A DNA stretch of 64,000 bases from the NCBI GenBank assembly GCA_028984105.1, contig CM054824.1, positions 7,001,324 to 7,065,323 of the forward strand, given 5' to 3'. Each line of letters begins with the position of its first letter. Within the stretch, counting starts at the first letter, position 1. The notes beneath the pieces are model-generated. The model saw nothing but the letters and a program-made list of their open reading frames with translations. It was not told where the DNA came from and made no database searches. The DNA is from Lavandula angustifolia (Eukaryota > Streptophyta > Magnoliopsida > Lamiales > Lamiaceae). The translations under genes were made by a program, and so were the position numbers. This document shows, one piece after another, positions 10,916 to 22,760 of the stretch.

Positions 10916-12097
10916 AGTCTCCCGCCGGTTTGTACACCGGACACCGGACAAACACCGGTCTTGAAATTTATTATATCGAAGTTAGTCTCGCCGGTTTGTA
11001 CACCGGACAAACACCGGTCTTGAAATTTATACTAAGCAAGTCTCGCTTACAAGGTATCAAACTAAAGAGTTTGACAAACTCTCCAATTATGAAGGAGTCC
11101 TTTACAATAAGGATCGGCCAAGCATGTAACTCCTTCGTTTAAGCTATGGATAAGATCTACCGAGCTTAGGTTAGAGGGATAGGGAATGAGAAGGTGGCTT
11201 ATGGGAGCGGCGAACGGTTAAGTATGGACTGGGGTTCGTATTCGCCGCTTGGATACTAGAGGCTTTATGACCTGGTTCACCTTGGTTCCCTATGAGCAAG
11301 TATGTCGCCTTTCGCCGGAGATTACTCTATGAAGTTCTTGCGGAAAGCTTAAGTCATTTTTGAGTTTGCTCGTGAATGCTCGTGTGTTCTCGTCTGTTCG
11401 ATGAGCTTCAATTTGAAATCATCCCTCTATTTATAGAGCAGAGACGTGGATAGATCCGTTGGAGACGACGATCCATGTGTCTCTCTCTTTTGGGTAGCTA
11501 ACGGCTCTTTCAAAGTATGGTGGCAGAGTTCTTTCCCTCTATTTCTGGAAAGTTGTTGACTTGCAGCTTTAATCAGAAAGTAGACAGCTGGCCTCTCGTC
11601 ATTGGTCGAGGCTGAAGAAAGTAGGTGAGACAAAACAGACTTCAAGGTGGATCTGAAGCTGACTTCTCTATACCTCGTATGACTCTACTGATTTGACTTA
11701 ATAAATCCTGACAGTTAAAAGACTGTTCAACCGTTGCTGAGTCTGATCTATATTCGCAGCATACCCCCGCCGAGCCGCCCTACCAAGACCAACTCGAGTT
11801 CGCTGAACTACTCCCGCCGGAAGTTCCGCCTCTACCGACTCGCTTTAGTATACTCGCTCCCGCCGAGTCCAAGATACCGAGTCTTCTTCTTCTACTACTA
11901 AGACCGATAGTCTACTGAGTGCCTGAACCAAAACGAAGAGTGTCTACTGAGTCTGAAACCTCTCAGAGACAGAACAACAAATACAACATAAAGGTTCATC
12001 AGTCAAAGTAGGGTTTTGGGATCTTCAAATCTTCAGAGCACTAGGCTACTGAGTTATCTCCCAACAATTTGTGGAGGGACTGAATCATCTCCCAACA
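10916..12097 (-). repeat. M2 3' LTR, outer ~470 bp missing
   Basis: It matches 36140-37266 of the 5' LTR and ends at CTCCCAACA before a polypurine tract. The outer (left) end is lost at about 10916. A ~60 bp piece of the LTR (10926-10972 against 10991-11036, the GGTTTGTACACCGGAC region) is duplicated in tandem at the break. Against the 5' LTR, most differences are CTG to CCG or CAG changes, for example ACACCGGAC here and ACACTGGAC at 36168. Confidence 0.85.
11428..11435 (-). promoter_or_regulatory. M2 3' LTR TATA box
   Basis: TATAAATA on the minus strand followed by GAGGGAT, identical to the 5' LTR copy at 36596-36603. Confidence 0.6.
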
Positions 12098-12290
12098 TTT
12101 TTCCCCCTATTTGATGATGCCAAAACCTAACACTATAACTATCGTAAATGAGCTCCTTACAAATATTACAAGTAGAATCAATGGAGTTGTTCTTAAAGTT
12201 CTGGACTCGCCAAGGAATCAGGGAAGAAATATCAGTACCTATACAGAAAACTAACAGCAATTTCCCCCTTTCTAACAACAATTTCCCTTA
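12098..12290 (-). promoter_or_regulatory. M2 multiple polypurine tracts
   Basis: The tract next to the LTR is 12098-12110 (minus strand ATAGGGGGAAAAA), preceded by TTTTGGCATCATCAA. Two more lie further inside: AGAAAGGGGGAAAT (12260-12273) and TAAGGGAAATT (12280-12290). Several tracts before the 3' LTR are a described Sirevirus trait. Confidence 0.75.
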
Positions 12291-12607
12291 TAAGCAATCT
12301 AACAGATCAGGAAGTAACAAGATAAGAACTGACAGATAAATATTCAGTGAGTGTGTGAGTCCGTAATTACTTGAGTGATTCTCGAGTGTTAAGCATGAAA
12401 GAAACAAGGCCATGTAGATAATAAGGAATTGTCGTGGCCGAATAATGTATGTATTACATATGGAGAAATGTCAGCACAAGACATCAAAGCTTGCTATTCT
12501 AAGAAAGAAAGAACGTAAATACAAGAAGCTTTCTATCATCTCCCCGAACTCCCGAATCCGATCTTTGAAGTCCTTTGATTTTCTTCTGGGAGTGGCACCA
12601 AACATTC
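12291..12607. other. M2 3' non-coding region
   Basis: AT-rich sequence between the polypurine cluster and the third-ORF stop. Short open frames here show no family resemblance. Nothing else seen. Confidence 0.55.
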
Positions 12608-15600
12608 TCAGTAAGTGACCCTTCTCGCCTTCAAGATCTCGTGCATGTCGCAGTGCTCATCTTCATCTAACCGCTGGCTTGAGCAAAGATCCTTGATTTC
12701 CTTCTCAATCACCCCCGAAGTGTACATAACCATCAAGCTTCAGCTGGGGAGGCATAAGTCTTGGAGCCGGACCCCGACATCAATCTTTTTTAGCTATGGC
12801 CTTCTTGACTCTTGCATAAATCTCTCGGATCGGGCTGTAAGCCATTCAAAGATAGGCAATGGACTTGTGCATATCGTGCCGCATCTCCAAAAGTAGAATC
12901 TCTTGATATAATCTCGCCTTCAGTCTCCCACTTCTGAGTCCGTTCCTATGGCATCCAATTATCAACCCTGGGCCATCTATGGATTTTGAGGTCTGTGGGC
13001 TTCCCGAGTCTTCTATATTTGTAGGGAATGTCAACTTTCTCAAGTATCCTCTGGCTTGCTTCCTTCTCAGCCTTAATCCTCAGAGCTTCTAGATCAGCAA
13101 GTCTGAGCCTTTCCTTGCTGCATCAATCTGCCTGGCTTCAACTCCTTTGTCTAGGTACCTCTCCATCTGATCCCATATTTCCTGCATCTCTTGCTCTTGA
13201 GCCTTAGAAGGGACATAGGATGGCACATGCTCTTCTTCCTCTGAGTCAGCAGGTGTTGAAGATTTTTCTTTGGAAGTACCCCGACTCGCTTTGTCGCCGC
13301 CGCTACTGTTCTCTTTCCTTTTCTTTATCAGCCTCATCACTTAGCTTCAGATTCCTCGGGGGCAGCCTTGTCCCAGGCTTCCTTCCCCCTGCTAGAGCCT
13401 TTGTTTTGCCTTTAGCTGGCTTTTTCTTTGGTTTGTTGGCAGCCTCAGCCTCGACAATCTCCCTAACTAGCTTTTCATCAGCTGCTATCTGAGCTTCTTC
13501 CTCAGGAGTGATGAACCTTTTAGTTCCTTTCTTTTTGGGAGGAGTGGGAAGCTTCAGTACTTTCTTTCCCTTCCCTTGTACTGGAGGAGGTAGAGGGACT
13601 TCTTCCTCTTCTGAATCCTCCTCCCGCATACTCAAGCAATTTCTTTAATGATGTTGCTAGGAGTCCGAGTTGCCCGAGTAGCGCATTCCTCGGGCTGTCC
13701 CGAGCCACTGGGGCCGTACACCCCCGGGCCTCACCCCCGTGTAGTCTGAGTAGTGGGACCAGTGGGAGCTGATTGCTGAATCTGAGATGCTCCTGCCACT
13801 ATCCTTACTCCTTTTGGTACTCTGAGTACCTTCTCCTTTCCTTCAGGTACTTTCTCCTTTCCTTCCTAAGATCCTTCACCTTTCCTTCCCCCTTTTTGGC
13901 ATCAGCAAATAAACCAGGGGTGGGAATCTGTACCTTCTTATCCAGACTTTTGTAAGCTGTAGCAAGGTCGTCCAAGGCATATTGCAGCTTTACAAGCCTC
14001 TCATGGAGCTCATTCCTCTCATCTGTTAATTGCGCACTGTACTTCTTGTGAGAGTTCTCCATCTCAGTCTGAATATCCTTCAACTTCACTTTATCTTCCA
14101 TGGCCTTCTGAATGGTTTGGAGTCTGAACTCGGAGGCCCGAGATATAGAAGAAACGGATGCAAGATGAGCGGACCGGGCCGCCTTTATATTCTTCCGTAA
14201 GCTTAGCCTCGGGCAAACACCATAAGCTTTTATTGCTCTTCGAAGACGGCTCTCCGAGTGGCAAGTGTGTCGGCCGTGATAGTTGACAAGTCAAAGGCAA
14301 AGTGTTCAACCGATGTTCTGAGCCCCTTTATCTCCGCACTCTGGGCCTGCGTGGACTGCCTCCACATCTTGTGGACGGCACGGGCGAGGAGTCTATTCTG
14401 AGTGCCTTGCCTCCTCAGTCTCCTGCCCACTGACTTTGAGCGTCGGCTCTTCGGGCTGGGCGCTACCTCGAATGGAAACTCCAGCAATAGCTGTGCTGGT
14501 TCCGCCATCTTTAATGTACCAGCCGCCGACTGGCCTGGAGCAAGGATTATGAGTGGTGGTTCGTAGTAGTAGTGGGAGCATCCTTGTCCAGCTGAGTTCC
14601 TCATCGGCTTCTCGTGGCCCGAATCACGGGGCGGGTCCCGATCATCGATCTCGACCAACTGAGGGCACCGTCGCCGGGCTGGTTGACGGCCGCTCAAAGA
14701 AGGTGAGCATGGCCGCCCTCGTGTCGTCCCAAGGAATAGATATCGAAGGCTCGAGTAGCCTATCTTGTTCCTTATCATCAACTCCTCTTCGTGGAGTTTT
14801 TCGCATGAGTGGTGTCGATCAACATGTTCGTGCCGACCATTCCCGAACCCGATTAGCGTGTGGAGCCTAGCCTCGCCTCGCCAATATGATATGATCTCGA
14901 ATGGCCGGATATCTCCGAATGTGTTCGTAAATCTCTCGGGAGGCTCTTGATTGCAGAGCGTACGCTCCATCCCGATTGATTCTCGATTCGTGGCGCCTCC
15001 GAGTCTTCAACTTCTATCTGAGATCGGTTCTTCTCAAGCAGATGGAATATCGCCGAGTGGAGGGACATCCAAGGGGCTCGAGTAGTAGGGATCGGCCTTC
15101 GCTTCTACCCCTTGATCCACCTGCTTTTGCCTTGTTCAAGGGAGACGGCTTTCTCCACGCATAGAGTCTTCTCGCATGACTCACCTCGTCCCTTAGCCGC
15201 AAAGGCGGTTCACCTACGACCTCACCGACTTTCTTCGCCCCTTGGTCTGTCTCTGGGAGTAGACTTAGGAGGCGACCTCTTCTTTGAAGGTGTTGAGGTC
15301 TTCTCGAGCTCCGGGCCTGGGATCAGCAGGCTCGACCCAATTTGGCCGAAGGGCCGCCGCCCGCTCCGAAACCTTACTTTCTTCGGATTAAGGTAAAGTT
15401 TACCAACGTATACTACGTGGTCGCCCTCCGCATAAGTCTTCTATCATGACTGATAGCTTTAATTCGTATAAGAGCTTTCCCATCACAGCTAGGCGGTTGG
15501 ATGTTCTATCAAACATGGCGGCCTGAGTCATGAATTCCTTGAGAAAGAACTCACCCAGCTTGATCTTGGCATGATCGTATACGGCCATCATCACCGAATC

Positions 15601-16137
15601 TTCGGCCTCGATACTTGATCAAAAGAACCGGTCCGACTCGTCGCAGCCGAGTAACGATGTAGGCGAGAGCTCGAATTGTGGGAGCATGGCGTTCTTTGGG
15701 AAGGCCGCTTCCGAATGTTGTTAGCTTCCCACGTAAAGTCTCTAAGTACTCATCCATAAGGTCGCCTTTGTATCCTACCGTATCAATCCTTCATTTGGAA
15801 GTTTGAAGCTACGCTGAAGAGCATCCTTAATGGACATCGTCTTGATTTCTGAAACAGCATGGGAGGGGTCTCCAATCGTATGAGTGACGAATCTACATCT
15901 GATGTCTCCTTCAACAGACTCTGAGTTCAAGTACAACTTAGCTATTTGGCGCTGGAGGAAGTACGATGGCTTCCTTGACAGAAAACCCTCCAAGCCTCGT
16001 CGCCCTCGCCGAGTCAAAGATTTCCTCCATGAAATCGAGATTGCAGCATCGAACTCCATCATTGGTTTGCACCAGACGCGATCCTTCTCTAGGATCTCTT
16101 GCATATCAAGGGGAACACTGACGTATGATCCTGCCAT
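12608..16137 (-). pseudogene. M2 third (env-like) ORF, long and frameshifted
   Basis: It starts with MAGSYVSVPLDMQEILEKD at 16137 and can be followed through shifted frames to a TGA at 12608-12610. Visible parts: N-terminal domain (15400-16137; FLSRKPSYFLQRQIAKLYLN, MMAVYDHAKIKLGEFFLKEF), a Pro/Ser-rich middle, a coiled coil (13805-14101; many Glu/Lys with heptads), the box DKKVQIPTPGLFADAKKGEG near 13880-13935, a Lys/Glu-rich stretch (13303-13635), and a C-terminal domain. No clear signal peptide or transmembrane segment is visible. Sireviruses carry such a third ORF; calling it env-like is by position. About 1176 codons if frames were continuous. Confidence 0.7.
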
Positions 16138-16806
16138 GTTTTGTATTCTGCAAATGAAAAATATCAGTATCGAATGAAAAATATTATAAGTATCATATGC
16201 GATGCTGAATGATCATTAAAGATTTACCAAAGTGTTTCTGAGATATTTGAAAATACGTTTGCAAGTAGACGAAAGCTTTTTCTCAGAAAACTAGGGTTGT
16301 GAAATTTTGCAGAGTGAAAATATCGGTTTCTAAACTTTGAACGTGTTTTTATATGATAAAGAAGATGAACAGTTAAAAATCCACGGTTCAGTTTGAAATT
16401 GCTTTATGAGATGGACGGCTATGATTTAATGTTATAAAATAGGCAATGATCAATTTAGCCGCCTAAGTCAAAATATAGTTGTAACTAGCCAAAGAAGTAA
16501 CTTGATTCGACATGCATTTAATGCGCCACAGAGTTTAGCATGCTTTACATAGAATGTCGTGTATTAAATGTAAACCGTTATATTAAATGACATTTTCTAA
16601 GGTATTGAATACGAAGTTGAATCTGAATCATAAATGCACATAATATTTCATTGGCTACTGAGTAGAGATACGCAAACTTATCAGCCGAACATCGTAGTCA
16701 GCTGATACCTCGTGTAGATGGTTGCTGAGTCTCTACGTACTGAATTTACTCAGTAGTGAGAGTGAACATTCCCCCTTACTGAATGCTCCTCTCTTGAATC
16801 CACTTA
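16138..16806. other. M2 pol to third-ORF spacer
   Basis: Non-coding stretch of ~670 bp with CATTTAATGCG and TTAAATGCA-like phrases, colinear with 24771-25458 in P1. Such a spacer is usual in third-ORF Copia elements and could hold a subgenomic promoter or splice acceptor; none can be shown from sequence. Confidence 0.6.
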
Positions 16807-17264
16807 CTAACTGGAGTCAGTAGGGTCCCGCAGACCTAGCTCTACTGAAGGTTCTCTGAATCTGGCTTCAGCTAGAGGCTTGGTCCGAATATCTGCCCTT
16901 TGATGGTCAGTATGGATATTCTCCATTCTTATATCCTTCTTTTCGACATGATCACGAATGAAGTGGTGTCTGATGTCAACGTGCTTGCATCTAGTATGAA
17001 GTACTGGGTTCTGAGTGATTGCAATTGCACTTGAGCTGTCGCAGAAGATCGGCACTTCATTCTGAATAACATCATAGTCGCATAGCTGCTGTCTCAGCCA
17101 AAGGATTTGGGCGCAACAACTTCCGACAGCCATATATTCAGCTTCAGTAGTTGACGTTGCTACTGAATGTTGTTTCTTTGAAAACCACGAAATCAGCTTA
17201 CTGCCAAGGAACTGACAAGTTCCAGAAGTTGACTTTCGGTCAATTCTACATCATGCATAGTCAG
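16807..17264 (-). pseudogene. M2 pol: RNase H, C-terminal part
   Basis: The frame 16807-17133 reads GSCCAQILWLRQQL, FCDSSSAIAITQNPVLHTRC, KHVDIRHHFIRDH and AEARFREPSVELGL up to the pol stop, a well-kept Copia RNase H end. Upstream on the minus strand (17134-17264) EYMAVG and KKQHSVAT precede it. The domain is interrupted by P1 at 17264/17265; the other part starts at 31213. Confidence 0.88.
17260..17264. repeat. P1 target-site duplication, left
   Basis: GTCAG before the 5' LTR. The right copy reads GTCAAG (31213-31218), one base longer, as if CAG had become CAAG. Removing the LTR insert and one copy restores the expected local order of M2 RNase H. Confidence 0.75.
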
Positions 17265-18962
17265 TGTTGGGTGATGATTCTATCCTTAGCATAGTCTTAC
17301 TTGGTGGGAAATGATTCTATCTTCTATACTGAACCATGCTCAGCAGCCTAGTGCTCTGAATATTGAGAAGATTTGAAGATCCCAAAACCCTATCTGATTG
17401 GTGAACTATTCCATTGTAATCGTTATTTTTTTTGTCTCCGAGGTTTCGCACTCGCAGACACTCGCTCCGATCAAGGAGCTCAAGAGATTATCCGCCTTAA
17501 ACACCGTAAGTAGAAGACTCAAGCTGATACCGACTCGCCAGAGCAAGAGATATCCGAAAGAATCGCAGAACTCGACTCACCGAGCAAGATACCGAAAGAG
17601 TTAGTAGAACTGACTCAGCAGAGCAGCTTCACTAAACTCGTAGCCGATCTTCGCAGACTTTACTCGCCTATCTACCTACCGAATACGGGATCGACTCAAG
17701 ATCGGTAGACGCCTTCCTCAACCGCCGATACTTTTGAAAAACAATCGCATTGTCATACACGAGGAAGAGAGAAGTCGCCTTCGCTTGCCTTGAAGTCTCG
17801 TGGCCGCCTCAACCACGCTATCCGCCTCGACGAATGACAAGAACACACGTGTCTTCTCACCCGCTAAAGCCGCAACTAACCCTTTACCTAAAAAGGAGGG
17901 AAAGCACACTGTTACCTACTTCAAAAGAGCCGTTTGCTACCAAAAGAGAGAGAAAGAAGAAGATCGTCTCCAACGGATCTTTTCCAATCTCTCCTCTATA
18001 AATAGAGGGACATTTCAAGAAGAAAAAAAGTGCATAAGCTTAAAAGACGAGAACATACACAAGCACTAAAACGAGCTAGAACCAGAAAACCCTAAGTCTT
18101 CCGCAAGAACTTGAAGATCTATCTCCGACGAAAGACTACCTTCTCAGCTCATAGGGAACCAAGCTAAACTGTTAGAAGAGCCTCTAGTATCCAAACCGAC
18201 GATACACGAACCTAAAGCTTATTTCAGCTGTTCGTCGATCTAGAAGCTACATTCTCACTCCCTATCCCTCTAACCCTAAGCTCAACCGAATATACTTATA
18301 GCTTAGATGAAGGAGTTCATATTTGAACCCAATCCTTATTGTAAAAGGACTCCTTCATAGTTGGAGAAGTTTGTCAAACACTTTAGTTTGATGCCTTTGT
18401 AAACCGGGACTTGCTCAAGCATAATCCCCAAGCCACGCCTTTGTCCTCGCACAAGCCGACCGAGACTAACTCAGATAATAAATAGCCTCCCGAACTTTCG
18501 GGACAAAGGGACGTAGGATCGATTGATATCCGAACCACTTTAAAAATCTGTGTCTCGCTATCGCTTTTGTTTGATTACCGTTGCATTGATTTTACCGTTC
18601 ATACCGAAAATCTTCTTTAAAATCACACAACCGTCTCTCAAAGATACCGAACCGTCTACTTGCCGAACCGAGACTTGCATAAAACGGTTTTCCACTCAAC
18701 CGACTAGGGCCTACACTTTTCCGCACCGCCGAACTCTACCCCGGTTGATACCGACTCGACTCGCCGCCCAGCGCATCTCGCAGAATCGACTCGTTCTTTA
18801 AGACTCTTTGCCACACACGATTCGTAACGCCTATTTGGTCCGCCGAATTATTTCAAGACGTACACTTTCTTGAACACGACTGCTCGTGTTTGAAGTTGAG
18901 AAAATCGGATTCTGTGTATTCACCCCCCCCCTCTACACCCGACCGTACACTCGGGACCAACA
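17265..18962 (+). repeat. P1 5' LTR
   Basis: 1698 bp, TGTTGGGTGATG to GGGACCAACA, followed by the PBS. U3 holds the GATTTGAAGATCCCAAAACC phrase (17371-17390), the TATA box is at 17997-18004, and a C-run lies close to the end. Confidence 0.93.
17997..18004 (+). promoter_or_regulatory. P1 5' LTR TATA box
   Basis: TATAAATA followed by GAGGGAC, about 730 bp into the LTR, is the likely core promoter for the genomic RNA. Confidence 0.65.
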
Positions 18963-18963
18963 A

Positions 18964-18977
18964 TTGGTACAGAGCAG
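18964..18977 (+). promoter_or_regulatory. P1 primer binding site
   Basis: TTGGTACAGAGCAG lies one base after the LTR. It matches the initiator-Met site except that TATCAG reads TACAG, a loss next to a CAG. Confidence 0.85.
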
Positions 18978-19103
18978 GAGTTCTTTAAGACTCTTGTTAT
19001 CTTGAAACTGGTCTACTTGAACGGATCCGGAAAATTGTTTTCACTACATATCACTCTACATTCATATCATTACTTTTATATAGCTGATATATCAGGAATA
19101 AGA

Positions 19104-21395
19104 ATGGTACCCATGTTCTCGGTAGAGAATTATGGAGTATGGCGAGTCAGAATGGAAGCACATCTGACATCCCTCCATGATAGTAGGACTGAAGTGCTTG
19201 AAGATGGACCTATTGTTCCTATGATCGATAGTGTCGTGACTCAGGCCCCAGCTGAAGGAGGAGGAATGGTGACCTGGGAAGAAGATCCCTAAAGACAAGT
19301 CTCTTCACTCCCCGAAGAGAAGAAGCTTCACAACTTAGACCGAGTCGCCAGAAATGCCATACTGACCACTCTTAGTGATTCTTATCTTGGCAAGGTTCAG
19401 GAATGCAAAACGGCAAAGGAACTCTGGGACGCTCTAGCGCTACTGAGTCGTGGAACTCAGAAAATAAAAGCTAACAAACTGGCGCTGGAACTCCAAAAGC
19501 CGGAAAGTCTCGTCTCTCACGCCCGGTGACAAAATAGAAGATCTCGAACGCCGATTTACGAATCTGATGAATTCCATCAATGGGCCGGGAAAGACATTCA
19601 AAGAACCAAGAAATGAATCTCAAGATACCGAGGGCACCGCCGGATGGACACCGGACACCTTTTGCCACCTTATTGCGACATTCTCGATTTAGATGTTGTC
19701 TCTCCCGACCATATCTTTTCAAAACTTCAAAGTGTAAGAGTTTGAGTTCGACTGCACCTCAACGAAAGCAAAGAGTGAAGCCGACAATAAAATTGACCAT
19801 GCCTTCAAAGCATCACCAAGACAAAGATCTCCAAATGACAAGCAAGACAACGAGTAAGACCGAACCTTCACTCAATGATCTACAAGAAGGAAGTCTCGCC
19901 GGGCAGTATGCGTTGCTCGCCGTGAAGTATCGAAGGAGAAGGAGAGACGCAGTAAAACCGACTAAAGCATACCGAGACACAAAAGGTAAGTCGATTATAC
20001 TCCAAAACGCACTCCCGACTCACAATCTTCTCGAATGCGTAAAGAAGGATGACCCAAAGACCATCAAAGGATAGTAAAAGCAAAGAAGAAAGAGTCATCA
20101 CTTGCTACAACCGCAAAAAGTCGTGACACTATCAATATGATTGTCCCGAGCTCGCAGTGCCGAACGCGCAAAGCACGTAAGGCAAGGAGAGAGAAATTCG
20201 CCCTTAAGAGACAATCCTATATTGCAAAGTAGATCTCGTACGACTCTAAGAAGTCGACTCCTTCATGGACTCATCTCGATGATGAAGCGCCTTTCATGGC
20301 CTTAGAGCATGAAGTCGAAGGAACAACCGAAAAGTGCCTAATGGCAAGAGAAGAGGATGAGGTAAACTCTCATGAACCACTTAATTCCTCTTCACAATGC
20401 ACACACGACACCGCTTTCAAAAGTGCAGATGGGAATTTGGACATCACGACCGCCTATGAAGAATTATTAGATGAACAAATTCAAATGAGTCTCGCAGCTC
20501 GCAAGACTCTTCAGAATCGGATACCCCGAAAGTGGAAAATCGTGAGACTTTCTCAGAGAGTCGCCGCTATCGAAGCCGAAGGACTTATGTTGAGACTCGT
20601 GGAGGAGATAAACTCTCCGATGGCCAAGTCTCAAAGATCAAGAAGATCGAATTTCGCTTTGACCAATGACTTGACTCGTAAAGATACTAAACCGAGCTCA
20701 TCAAGCAAGAACTGCCGGACTTCGCACCAAGCACGACATACCGAAAAAGAGTGATGATGTCTCGGAAGAGCCTCGATGATTGAGCGTTACATGGGCGCCG
20801 AAAAGAATTCGGAGGCTATGCTTGCAAGCAACAAGCCCAAGCACCGTAAGGAAGGACTTAGTTTCAACCCTAAGCTTCCTCATCTCGCCCCCGTACACCC
20901 GTGGTGCGTCTTACCGATAGGTTTGTTCGAGGAGAAACAATCAATGCAAGTATTCTCAACCCCTCAAAGAAAGAACAAACAAAAGATGAAAGCACCTCAT
21001 CCTACGCACGCATTCTCACCGTAAGATCGCACCAAGACACCCCGGGCCGCCAAGGGGGAACTAGCCGAGTTAAGTGGGCCGATCGGGATGGACCACCTCG
21101 CTGACACATCCAAACTCAATACGGGTCATATTACTATGATCCTATAGTCGAAGAGGTTCCAAGAGTCGAAAAAGAAGAAAAACGCACAAAAGGCAAAGGT
21201 CGCTAGCCCACCAACTAAGAAGATCTGGACTCCCGAACCCGAATAGCCTAAGAAGCCGCCTTTGACCACCCAAAGGGTCAAGTATGTCGACTCAAGTGGG
21301 AAAGAAACCGTCCGAAACCACCGTGGTTGTTAGACGATTCGGGGTTACTAAAACTAACATCTAAGGACCCAAAAACAAAATAAAGGGTACCCGAA
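19104..21395 (+). pseudogene. P1 gag, fragmented
   Basis: The N-terminus MVPMFSVENYGVWRVRMEAH (19104 onward) is the Copia gag capsid start. MNLKIPRAPPDGHRTPFATL follows near 19615. The zinc knuckle near 20104-20150 reads CYNRKKS then HYQYDCPEL: the second Cys of C-X2-C is Arg through TGC to CGC, with a stop beside it. The Asp/Ser-rich segment (20296-20480) and a coiled-coil tail (20480-20760) follow. M2 has a Met codon nine codons earlier (MSG); here that codon is ATA. Gag would build the particle; this copy as written cannot. Confidence 0.75.
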
Positions 21396-21720
21396 TATAA
21401 TTATGTTTTGCAGTGCACAAAGATCCTCGGTATGTGGACAAATGGATGCTCAAGACATACGACTTACCAAAGGAACCCATCAAGAATTATATAGCCAAGA
21501 AGGACCCGCACTGAGTTTGGAGACAATGCGAAAGGCTATACAAGAGGATATGGAGCACTCAAAGATTGAACCGCCACGCCTTCCTGAGTATCATATGTTG
21601 AAGGACTTCAAAGATAATCTTCTCTCCGTTAGTCAATTCCCGTGATAACTCGAATAGAGTGATTTTTGACACCGGTTTCGTGATGTCATTGATAAATCCA
21701 CAGGGAAAACAAAGGTTATC
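21396..21720 (+). pseudogene. P1 protease region, active site lost
   Basis: At the place where M1 has WIVDSGCSRHMT, P1 reads YVDKWMLKTYDL (21432-21467), so the catalytic DSG is not present as written. Bounding sequence (HKDPR, then SQFP at 21632-21645 and VIFDTGFVM) aligns with M1 protease and pre-integrase. Small frame changes around former CAGCGGCTG explain the loss. Confidence 0.65.
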
Positions 21721-22760
21721 GTGTTCGCGTAAAAAGAATATATATGTAGCCGATCGGAACTCAGTGAACCTCGAAGCTTGTCCGTCGGCGAAGAACGACA
21801 ACCGTACAGATGGCTTTAGCATAGGAGACTCAGCCACCTCAACTTCAAAACGCTCAACAAACTAGCAAGGAACACTCTAGCAAGAGGACCGCCGAATGAA
21901 GTATTCAAAGAAAGACACTCAATGTGAAGCATGTCTCGAAGGGAAAGCAAACAACAAATCAAAATCCACCTGTTCCATCTCCTTCCACCGATGGAATCCT
22001 TCACCGCTACATACGGATTTGTTCGGTCCAGCCTCTCCAAGTGACGATCGTAGGCAAGAAATACGCTTTAGTGGTCATCTATGACTACTCGCTACACACG
22101 GGTCATATTCATCGCCAACAAGTCTAACGTCAAAACAGAGTTACCAACGCTTCGAAAAAGCTCAAAGTCGAGAAGAACACCAAAATAATCAAAATTCGCT
22201 CGGCTGCAGGAACCGAGTTCCTTAATTCCATGGTAGAAGAGTTCTCGCAGCGTAAGGAATGAGCATGAGACATTCGCCGCGCGCACCCTCGCCAGAACTG
22301 GGTTGCCGAAAGAAAGAATCGCACACTCAAAGAAGCAAGAAGAACTCTACTCGCACTCAGACTCCCAACCAAATTCTCGGGTAAGCAACCGACACCGCAT
22401 GCTATACTCGTAACCGATCTCTACCGACAAAGCAAAGATAAGAGAACACCATATGAACTATGGAACCGCAGGAAGCCTTCTTTATCTTATTTCCATATCT
22501 TTGGTTGTTCATGCTTTATCCACAATAATGGGAAAGATCACCGAAGACTTTTGATAGCAAGTCGGATCGTGGAGTTTTCTTAGGATACTTCGTCAAAGAA
22601 AGCTTTCGTAGTATTCAACTATCTGACTCTTTGCGTGGAGGAAAGCCCTCATGTTGTGTTTAATGAGTTTGCTACCAAGACAAGGAGCAATAACTCTAAC
22701 TCTAAATCTCGAGGACATCGAGAAGCGCCTACACAGGATCTAAGCTTAAAAGACAAACCC
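21721..22760 (+). pseudogene. P1 pre-integrase and integrase
   Basis: Fragments in order: KNIYVADRNSVNLEAC (21735-21785), CEACLEGKANNKS (21924-21962), first-Asp region (LFGPA at 22050), KYALVVIYDYS (22047-22090), and the Glu region ERKN (22310). The second-Asp region reads TEFLNSMVEEF-like with frame breaks near 22200-22260. The tail has PYELWNRRKPSLSYFHIFG (22450-22505). All three catalytic regions are placed, but the frame is lost several times. Confidence 0.75.
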
